A stretch of 64,000 bases of DNA from Sporocytophaga sp. (GTDB taxonomy: Bacteria; Bacteroidota; Bacteroidia; Cytophagales; Cytophagaceae). Shown here piece after piece: positions 1-6,108 of this stretch. The stretch spans positions 501,001-565,000 of the forward strand of contig JANQAB010000006.1 of assembly GCA_024707265.1 (NCBI GenBank), given 5' to 3'. Under the pieces are notes generated by a model. It was given only the letters and a program-made list of their open reading frames with translations, did not search any database and was not told where the DNA came from. A program made the position numbers and the translations under genes. Position 1 is the first letter of the stretch, and every line of letters begins with the position of its first letter.

Positions 1-1501
1 TTAAAAGTCTTCCTTTCTGGTCCGGCATAAAGAAAGGACAGTATTTTACATAACCTGACTCTTTGTACTTATTGTTCCTGATTTCAGCATTCGTAAACCA
101 TTCAATATACCTTGAACCTGAAAGCATACCTTTTGGCTTATTAAAATCCATGTTAAAATTCATTAAAGAATCATTTGTGTAATCCCTTTTGTTTTTTCCT
201 ATTGCTGAAACAATATTTTTAAGACTGCTTAATGTCGGAGAAGCCCATGAATCAGTATTGTAAACGCAAGAATTCGAAAAATCATTAACAAATCTGAATG
301 ATACTTTATTCTGATAGGTTTTGTAGCTATAGTCTATTGGGACATCTCTCCTTGACATGGAACCACTTTCATAATAATAGGGCTGCATGGCTCCACCAAT
401 CCCTTGGCCAGAAACAATATAAGAATCAAAGGCAGGCTTACTTCCCCCCATAACTTGGTCCGGATTTGTTTCAATTGGAGAGGTTGAGTTTTCAGATATC
501 ATACTCGTGCAATCAAAAGAAACACCTGAAGCAGGAGTTGTACTTAGATTTGGTGCATATAAAGAACCATAAAGGCTGGCATTATTAAGGGCATTCATCC
601 AATATCTGCTATAATTATAACCAAGACTTATGGTAAAGTAGTAAAGAGGAATAGTTATCCCGAAGCCTGTAGAGTTTGTTTTAATACTTCCAGTTTTACC
701 AGTCCCCATATTCAAATTCATCCCTCCCATTGAACTTGAATAACCATCGTTACCGGTTTTTAATGATATATCCATCACCGGACCGGCAGATGCACTGACA
801 AAGCCTTGTACCTTCTCTCCCTTTGAACTTGAGGTAAGCATAACTCCAGCCCCAACAGACCCAACATTGCCTCCCAATCCCATAGATTTTACACCAGAGC
901 CAAGATACACTCCCATGCCAGCATATGACGCATCCCCATATGGTGAAACACCTGCAAATACACCCATCTGCATTCCATTGCCCAGAGGATACCCAACACC
1001 GGCATATCCGCCTACCCCAAGGCCTCTATATGTGTCTGTGGCAAACTGCAACCCGACATTAAAAATATAAATTCCTACGCCCACACTGTACATTTTGGTA
1101 TTACCTCCGGGCCATGAATCTGTAATAACCTGATTGGCATTTAAAAGGTCATCGGGATGTCCATTTGCCATTCTGTTTATTGCACCAGGATTTATATTCC
1201 ATCCCAAACCTGTCCACGAACTTTCCTGATCGGGTGTTACCAGAGCATGATATGATAGCCCTAAAGGATAACCACCTTCCGAACCTGGCACTTCTAATAA
1301 AGGTATGTTGTAGGTAAGGTCACCTGTCGCAAGATCCACCATATCTGTTGTATCTACAGGCTCAAAACTTGTATATTCTGGTGCTGTTGGACCTGAGGTC
1401 AAAGCAAAGGAAATTGTCGGAAATATTATCGTATTTAAAAATGAAATCATTAAAAATACTGATACTCCTTTTATGAAAATTTTTTTTCTAAGTAGTTTCA
1501 T
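1..1501 (-). CDS. RHS-like large secreted protein, N-terminal 500 codons (runs off the window)
   Basis: The frame is open from the ATG at 1501 to the left edge with no stop, so only the N-terminus is present. After a signal peptide of about 30 residues comes a segment (PEYTSFEPVDTTDMVDL, then TGDLTYNIPLLEVPG, YPLGLSYHA and SSWTGLGWNINPGAINR) that I recognise as the opening of the large Bacteroidota RHS/YD-type secreted proteins, which in this family precedes a beta shell. Residues of about 130-260 are very rich in Gly, Met and Ser (repeated GVG and GMG). It starts 11 nt after the upstream lipoprotein gene stops and is the last visible gene of a four-gene minus-strand operon. The family call rests on the N-terminal pattern; any C-terminal toxin or sorting domain lies outside the window. 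Confidence 0.75.
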   Translation of the reverse strand, partial: MKLLRKKIFIKGVSVFLMISFLNTIIFPTISFALTSGPTAPEYTSFEPVDTTDMVDLATGDLTYNIPLLEVPGSEGGYPLGLSYHALVTPDQESSWTGLGWNINPGAINRMANGHPDDLLNANQVITDSWPGGNTKMYSVGVGIYIFNVGLQFATDTYRGLGVGGYAGVGYPLGNGMQMGVFAGVSPYGDASYAGMGVYLGSGVKSMGLGGNVGSVGAGVMLTSSSKGEKVQGFVSASAGPVMDISLKTGNDGYSSSMGGMNLNMGTGKTGSIKTNSTGFGITIPLYYFTISLGYNYSRYWMNALNNASLYGSLYAPNLSTTPASGVSFDCTSMISENSTSPIETNPDQVMGGSKPAFDSYIVSGQGIGGAMQPYYYESGSMSRRDVPIDYSYKTYQNKVSFRFVNDFSNSCVYNTDSWASPTLSSLKNIVSAIGKNKRDYTNDSLMNFNMDFNKPKGMLSGSRYIEWFTNAEIRNNKYKESGYVKYCPFFMPDQKGRLL

Positions 1502-1512
1502 TATTAAACAGT

Positions 1513-2100
1513 TTAAAGTTCTGTTAGTAATTGAGGAATGTTGTCAAGATCTTTCCTTATAAACTCAAATGTCTTGCTTCCTGCCCCAAGATCTGATAAA
1601 TGAATAGTAATAGATTCTGATTCCTTTGAAGGTTTTTCAAATGCCAACAATACACTTGTAGATTTTGACATTCCATAAAGATTAGGAGTATAGTAATCTG
1701 CAAGTGAAATTGTATCATTCTTGTTTGTGGTCATATAAGCAATGGAACCAAGACCAAATGTGAACTTATTAAGCTTCTCAGAAAAGTTCTCATTACCATA
1801 TAGCACATCTCCATTTTTACCGGAAAGATTTAATACAAAATAATAAAACCTTCTGTAAGCCTTTTCTTTTGCTATGAATAGAGAATCTTGCTTATTACCA
1901 AATTCATCATAAAGCATTACTGACGCCGGCTTAAAAGTTAGTTTACATTTTACATCTCCACTTTCCTTCGTCTGGACAAGCCCATTCTCAGGATTATTTA
2001 TGTAAAGAACAAGGTCATCATAGTTCATACTCTTCTTGCATCCAATGAGAAAAAGACAAAGCATCCCCATTAGAAACATCAATTGTTGTTTCATGCCCAT
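1513..2100 (-). CDS. small lipoprotein of unknown function
   Basis: A 195-residue protein with a short hydrophobic leader ending in the lipobox LIGC (Cys21), so it is probably lipidated and held in the inner or outer membrane facing the periplasm. ATG at 2094 (Met3) would give an equally good leader. The rest is a soluble, mixed-composition domain that I do not recognise. It lies 26 nt after the Skp-like gene and 11 nt before the RHS-like gene, so it is almost certainly co-transcribed with them and may help assemble or anchor the large RHS-like product; that role is inference from context only. Confidence 0.7.
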   Translation of the reverse strand: MGMKQQLMFLMGMLCLFLIGCKKSMNYDDLVLYINNPENGLVQTKESGDVKCKLTFKPASVMLYDEFGNKQDSLFIAKEKAYRRFYYFVLNLSGKNGDVLYGNENFSEKLNKFTFGLGSIAYMTTNKNDTISLADYYTPNLYGMSKSTSVLLAFEKPSKESESITIHLSDLGAGSKTFEFIRKDLDNIPQLLTEL

Positions 2101-2126
2101 AGATTTAGTATGTGGTCGTTACCTTT

Positions 2127-2651
2127 TTACTGGTTGTTGATTCCTCTAAGAATGTCTTCTGTTATGTCTACACCTTTATCTCCAAAAGCAATGTTACCTG
2201 CTGAAGTCGCAAAAATCATTTTAAAGCCATTTTTTGCTCCATAGTCTGCTATGTAAGTGTTTATAGCCTTTAATGCTTCAGTGGTCTTTCGGTTTTGCTC
2301 CTCAAGTAATTTTTGATCAACAGCTTGTTTATATTGAATCAGTTGTTCCTGCTTACCTTTTAATAATTGTGCAGAGAGTTCCTTTTCTTTTGAATTCATA
2401 GCTGAAGATTTTTTTTCAAAATCTTTAAGTGCAGTCTGGAACTCGAGTGATAAAGTATCTATGTTATTTTTAATTTTTAATTGTTCTGCTTCCAACTGTT
2501 TTCTGACAAGCTGCATTTCTCTTGAGTTTTCCATTAGCTTCCCAGTATCTATATAAGCAATGCGATTATCTGTTTTATAAACTTTAATAAAAAGAAACAA
2601 AACTGCAATTGTAAGAACTGCTAAGGTTGAGTATATAATTTTATCCTTCAT
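2127..2651 (-). CDS. OmpH/Skp-family periplasmic chaperone-like protein, membrane anchored
   Basis: A 174-residue protein. Residues 4-25 form a hydrophobic helix, followed by the family opening RIAYIDTGKLM and a long charged coiled coil (about residues 40-125) with the typical Skp composition (repeated LEAEQLK, EKEL, LLKGKQEQ). The C-terminal strand ends KGVDITEDILRGI as in OmpH proteins. Skp chaperones hold unfolded outer membrane or secreted proteins in the periplasm. The leader has no clear signal-peptidase site, so it may stay as a membrane anchor. I chose ATG at 2651, one base after the upstream stop; the longer start at 2678 overlaps that gene. It sits in an operon with a large RHS-like secreted protein, a plausible client. 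Confidence 0.8.
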   Translation of the reverse strand: MKDKIIYSTLAVLTIAVLFLFIKVYKTDNRIAYIDTGKLMENSREMQLVRKQLEAEQLKIKNNIDTLSLEFQTALKDFEKKSSAMNSKEKELSAQLLKGKQEQLIQYKQAVDQKLLEEQNRKTTEALKAINTYIADYGAKNGFKMIFATSAGNIAFGDKGVDITEDILRGINNQ

Positions 2652-2652
2652 T

Positions 2653-3552
2653 TTATTTATTCTTTTCAAGTTCTTCAATTCTTTTTCCTTGTTGTTCTAT
2701 TAATTTCTGCTGCGCTATCAAATGCAAAGTAAGTTCTTCTATCTTGGACAATAGAACAGCGTTCATATCACCAAGGACAACTCCATTCTCTTCAATCTCA
2801 CAAGCCGACGGTACACCTGGAAGATGTTTATTAGCTTTTACAAATGTTTCAACTTCATTAAGTGGCTGGAGCTTATAAGTTGGCTCAAAAACGAAATCAG
2901 GCCATGTGTTTCTAAACTTTACAGCAACCTCTGTAGCTATGATTTTCCCATCCACTGCAAATGTATAATCTATCGGCATGTAATACGAGCTGCCTACACT
3001 TACCTTACCATTAATAAATGTATTGCCATTAACAGAAAGCCTTGCAGGAGGAGGAGTAGAGAAAAAACCTACCCCAAGGCAAGATTCGGCATCTGCCTGA
3101 AGTATAAGGTGCTTCCCTCTCTTAATACTTGGGTCGGAGTCATTATATTCATAGGTTCCAAGATTGGTATATTGAGTATTTGTTTGACCCGAAAAGGTAA
3201 GATTGGATATATACATATAGTGTCTTGCCCCATTACTTCCTAAATTAGGACTGGAAATTTGCAAGACATTCTCTGTTCCTATAAGATTGGTGTTTCCAGA
3301 AACCGTTAATTTATGATAAGGGTTTAGCGTTGTTAGTCCAATACCAATGTTACCTGTACTTAGAATTCTCATTACCTCTGTATTGTTAGTCTTGAAAATA
3401 AGAGGTTGTGCGTTTGTTGTTCCAAGAAAGTTACTTGAAGTAATGTTACTGTTCCCTGTTATTGCCCACTGCGCTTTAGCATTGGTTTGGCATAAAGCTA
3501 TTAGTAAAGAAAAGACAATAGCTGTCCTGCAAAAAAGATTATTCTTTTTCAT
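2653..3552 (-). CDS. secreted tail-fibre-like protein with C-terminal coiled coil
   Basis: A 299-residue protein with a signal peptide (cleavage near AKA-QW). The middle has phrases typical of Bacteroidota phage-tail-fibre-like secreted proteins (TGNIGIG, YHKLTVSGN, RLSVNGNTFINGKVSVG). The end has HLPGVPSACEIEENGVVLG followed by a coiled coil of about 35 residues (LLSKIEELTLHLIAQQKLIEQQ). This end pattern is common in Bacteroidota proteins annotated as tail fibre or S74-like, where the coiled coil is thought to trimerise. I see no catalytic S74 motif. It is the first gene of the RHS/Skp operon, with the Skp-like start one base beyond its stop. Confidence 0.7.
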   Translation of the reverse strand: MKKNNLFCRTAIVFSLLIALCQTNAKAQWAITGNSNITSSNFLGTTNAQPLIFKTNNTEVMRILSTGNIGIGLTTLNPYHKLTVSGNTNLIGTENVLQISSPNLGSNGARHYMYISNLTFSGQTNTQYTNLGTYEYNDSDPSIKRGKHLILQADAESCLGVGFFSTPPPARLSVNGNTFINGKVSVGSSYYMPIDYTFAVDGKIIATEVAVKFRNTWPDFVFEPTYKLQPLNEVETFVKANKHLPGVPSACEIEENGVVLGDMNAVLLSKIEELTLHLIAQQKLIEQQGKRIEELEKNK

Positions 3553-4005
3553 TTTAAAATAGTTGGTTTAGTTTGATTACTCTATAAAAAAGAAAGGCTT
3601 GGCGGAGCTCCTCTAGGAATAATTATTTATCACAAGATTAATTTTTCACTTCGCAACTGAATTGCGTCGACAAGTTAAATTTGAAAAAAAACTTTACTTG
3701 TGTTAAATAATTTTAATAACTGAATTTCTTACTATATTTTTTTGAATATAGAATTTTTTCAAAAAAATATAGCATAGTTTCTAAATAGCTATTTTCTATT
3801 ATCTACTTGAAATCTTAAAAATATTCGATTAAGATTCCATTAATAAAGTCAAATGTAAAATTAAATTCCAATATCTATAAAATATTACATAAATGTTTTG
3901 TCGTATCGATGACGATGCTTGTCGAATCATTAGAATAGTTATATTTTATTTGTAGTCCTTCCAATTTCTATTGTAAAAAAATTACACACATTAAACACTT
4001 CCTCA
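3553..4005. other. AT-rich intergenic region without a recognised gene
   Basis: About 450 bases, very AT-rich, between the start of the tail-fibre-like gene and the stop of the next minus-strand gene. The promoter of the RHS/Skp operon should lie here, but I see no clean TTTG-N18/19-TAnnTTTG match. No convincing ORF or RNA gene was seen. Confidence 0.5.
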
Positions 4006-4338
4006 TTACATTAAGATATTTGGTATAAAAACTAAAGTTGGTTGAGTTAAGGGTATTAATTTTCTTATATCACAACTAATGTTTTCCGGTTCAAAATATG
4101 CAAGTCCATTGTCTATTCTGGTGACAATTCCATGGCCTATTTCAGGAGCAATAGCACCTGAACCCACATAAATATTGGCTTCAAGTTTTAAGTATCCTTT
4201 TAACTTAGTCCCTTCAATGAATTTATAGCATAGGTATTCATAGTAAATAGGAATAATAGAAAGGTTTACCAATACACTATTCCTGTCTGCCTGCACTATG
4301 CCAAATTCCTCTCCTGACTGATTCAAATTCGCTGGCAT
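4006..4338 (-). CDS. hypothetical protein, 110 residues
   Basis: A soluble 110-residue reading frame without signal peptide or membrane segment. The composition looks protein-like (hydrophobic strands such as SVLVNLSIIPIYYEYL and PTLVFIPNIL, with acidic turns between), but I do not recognise a family. It is followed upstream, 33 nt away on the same strand, by another small gene (4372-4533), so the two may be co-transcribed. It has no overlap with better candidates, which is the main reason for keeping it. Confidence 0.5.
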   Translation of the reverse strand: MPANLNQSGEEFGIVQADRNSVLVNLSIIPIYYEYLCYKFIEGTKLKGYLKLEANIYVGSGAIAPEIGHGIVTRIDNGLAYFEPENISCDIRKLIPLTQPTLVFIPNILM

Positions 4339-4371
4339 AAAAGGTGGTTTATGATAGACTTTGACTTGGCT

Positions 4372-4533
4372 TTATTTATCAAGTTGGTCTGAATCAACCA
4401 TCGCTTTTCTTTTTCCCAGTTCACCTAATTCATAGACATAGTCATAGAGACATTTGTCTTTGCGAAATGTGAATCTTATAAGATCGTACACCCATAAAAA
4501 CGGGTAAAGCAACTTTAAAAACATCCTTTTCAT
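4372..4533 (-). CDS. very small hypothetical protein, 53 residues
   Basis: A short frame with ATG at 4531-4533 and TAA at 4372-4374. The product begins MKRMFLKLLYPFLWVYDLIR, an amphipathic or membrane-attaching helix, and then turns highly charged (FRKDKCLYDYVYELGELGKR). No family is recognised. Upstream of its start lies a copy of the sequence ATTCCTAT that also flanks the divergent XRE regulator gene, so it may be under that regulator. It is short, and only the composition and promoter context support it. Confidence 0.4.
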   Translation of the reverse strand: MKRMFLKLLYPFLWVYDLIRFTFRKDKCLYDYVYELGELGKRKAMVDSDQLDK

Positions 4534-4695
4534 ATTTTAAAAATTTAAATATTCCTATAATTGCACCTGAATACCGCCATATTCAGAATTATTGAAATTT
4601 TGACAATACAATTTAATGCAAACCAAAACTGGTTGGTACGTCTTTGATTTTTAAAGCATTGTACTGGCAAATATATAAATATGTTGTAATGGGAC

Positions 4696-4738
4696 ATAGG
4701 AATAAAATATTTCTAATCAGAAATAAAATATTCCTATA
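4696..4738. promoter_or_regulatory. inverted repeat upstream of the XRE regulator gene, candidate operator
   Basis: An imperfect 38-bp dyad at 4698-4735, with outer arms AGGAAT / ATTCCT and inner arms ATTTCT / AGAAAT around AATC. The core word ATTCCTAT occurs at 4730-4737, inverted at 4696-4703, and again at 4551-4558 in front of the divergent small gene; the last shares the longer AAATATTCCTATA (4547-4559 and 4726-4738). Three copies between divergent genes, one of which encodes a helix-turn-helix protein, suggest self-regulated operators. Confidence 0.45.
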
Positions 4739-4761
4739 TTTATTGAGATATTAGAACTGTT

Positions 4762-5178
4762 ATGATGTTACCACTAGGAGTAAAAATCAGAAAATTGAGA
4801 GAATTAAAAGGCTTTAAGCAAGAAAATATGGCAGAGCTATTAGGTGTAAGTCAATCAAGTTATAGTAAAATGGAGTCGGATGAAATGGAAATTAGCAAAG
4901 AGAGATTAGAGCAGATTTCAAAAATATTAGGTCTATCTGTTCAGGATATAATGTCATTTGATGAGCATATGTTTTTTAATCAAATGAATTCTCATAGTTC
5001 AGGTTACAATAATAATCAACACGGGACGGGATATACCATAAATCAGTATGGCATGCATGATAATGAAAGAAAATTATATGAAGAAAAGATAAAAATGCTT
5101 GAAGAAAAAAATAGGTTACTAGAGGAGCTTAATGAGCTTCAAAAGAAAGAAATAGATCAATTTAAATCGAGGCTTTAA
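4762..5178 (+). CDS. XRE-family transcriptional regulator with C-terminal coiled coil
   Basis: A 138-residue protein. Residues of about 5-65 form a Cro/C1-type helix-turn-helix (KIRKLRELKGFKQENMAELL, then GVSQSSYSKMESDEMEISKE and LEQISKILGL). Residues 70-98 are a polar Asn/Gly/His/Tyr-rich linker, and residues 99-138 are a strongly predicted coiled coil (repeated EEKIKML, EEKNRLLEEL). The layout suggests a DNA-binding dimer. The alternative start Met2 is one codon in. An inverted repeat 27-65 nt upstream is the obvious binding site. The stop overlaps the stop of the convergent 5175-5573 gene. Confidence 0.85.
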   Translation: MMLPLGVKIRKLRELKGFKQENMAELLGVSQSSYSKMESDEMEISKERLEQISKILGLSVQDIMSFDEHMFFNQMNSHSSGYNNNQHGTGYTINQYGMHDNERKLYEEKIKMLEEKNRLLEELNELQKKEIDQFKSRL

Positions 5179-5573
5179 TTAAGATTTTTAAATTTATAAT
5201 ATTCCAGCCAGCTTAAAGCCTGATGAACGTCGGTGAAAAATCTGGTTGGAATAATTGGCCTGTCAATAGTTATAAATACCATTGCGAGATGCTTATGAAT
5301 ATTGTTTCTGACAATGATAGCACCCGCAGAAATAAATTGAGTGGCTTCTTTCTTTGATAGATATTTTCGTGCTCTAGGGCTTATATGGGCGTTTTTTCCG
5401 GGATATATGAGCATTGGGTAGCTTTTGTTTCCAAAAGTCCGTATTCGTTCTTTAACACATATTTTTGCAACTTCCAGAGTAATGTATAAATCCGAATTAA
5501 AATGCATGTGCAGAATTCCATTGCTAAGGATCACCCTGCAATATTCATTTTTGATTACAAGTTCTTTAATCAT
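5175..5573 (-). CDS. STAS/SEC14-like small protein, paralogue 1
   Basis: A 132-residue soluble protein resembling the small Bacteroidota proteins often described as STAS/SEC14-like (I think DUF7793, not certain). The pattern is an N-terminal strand pair (NGILHMHFNSD), a helix ending EVAKICVKERI, the strand SYPMLIYPG, then KYLSKKEATQFISAGAIIV and a C-terminal amphipathic helix (ALSWLEYYK). Its neighbour at 5623-6015 is a clear paralogue with the same motifs in the same order, so they arose by tandem duplication. The function is unknown; STAS-like folds usually act in protein interaction or small-ligand sensing. Confidence 0.65.
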   Translation of the reverse strand: MIKELVIKNEYCRVILSNGILHMHFNSDLYITLEVAKICVKERIRTFGNKSYPMLIYPGKNAHISPRARKYLSKKEATQFISAGAIIVRNNIHKHLAMVFITIDRPIIPTRFFTDVHQALSWLEYYKFKNLN

Positions 5574-5622
5574 TCAAGTGGCGGCTGGTATAATTAAGGA
5601 ATTATTTAATGGCTTCTAGTTG

Positions 5623-6015
5623 TTAATTTAGATGTTTGAAATATTGAAGCCATATCAGAGCTTCATCTTCCGAAGTAAAAAGTTTTGCAGGAACCTTCGG
5701 TCTGTTAATAGTAAAAAATGCATTTCCCATAAACTTCTCAATTTGATTCTTTATAACAAATGCCCCGGCAGTAAGTCCTCTTATTGCATCACCTGTAGAT
5801 AAATAACTTCTGGCATTTCGCTCAAATGATTTGATTGTTCTGCCATCCGCAAGCATAGGATAGCTTTTTCCATCGCATAATTTTAACCTGTCCTGAACAC
5901 AAATTTTAGCCACTTCTTCAGTTACAATGAGAGAAGGTTGATAGGTTACATACAGTATTCCATCCTTAATCCACATTATAGTAAACTGGTTTTCAAAGAA
6001 ATTGGTCGAATTCAT
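5623..6015 (-). CDS. STAS/SEC14-like small protein, paralogue 2
   Basis: A 130-residue paralogue of the adjacent 5175-5573 product. Shared landmarks are EVAKICV-(Q/K)-(D/E)R, the SYPML strand, a YLS-x-x-(D/E)A helix, the (S/T)AGA-(I/F)-(I/V) strand, (F/A)FTI-(D/N)RP and a final helix with (S/I)WL-x-Y. Conservation is strongest in the helix/strand core, and the N-termini differ. It is 49 nt upstream of its paralogue on the same strand and diverges from the oxoamine synthase fusion gene across a 93-nt spacer. No membrane segment or signal peptide. Function unknown. Confidence 0.65.
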   Translation of the reverse strand: MNSTNFFENQFTIMWIKDGILYVTYQPSLIVTEEVAKICVQDRLKLCDGKSYPMLADGRTIKSFERNARSYLSTGDAIRGLTAGAFVIKNQIEKFMGNAFFTINRPKVPAKLFTSEDEALIWLQYFKHLN

Positions 6016-6042
6016 GCCTTTTTTATTCCTGAGTTGCGTATA

Positions 6043-6091
6043 AAAGTACTAAATCATTTTTAAGTACAGATAAAGTAACTAAACAATTTTT
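6043..6091. repeat. imperfect direct repeat in a divergent promoter region
   Basis: Two imperfect copies of an AAAGTACTAAATCATTTTT-like word at 6043-6061 and 6072-6091 (second copy AAAGTAACTAAACAATTTTT), in the spacer between the divergent STAS-like gene and the oxoamine synthase fusion. The 29-nt period, close to three helical turns, would suit paired binding of a regulator; this is only a suggestion. Confidence 0.35.
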
Positions 6092-6108
6092 ACTAAACCT
6101 CAACCCCA

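Noticed and set aside
867..1070. Plus-strand frame rich in Pro, Tyr and Thr
   Set aside because: It is the complement of the Gly-rich part of the RHS-like gene, which has the signal peptide and family motifs.
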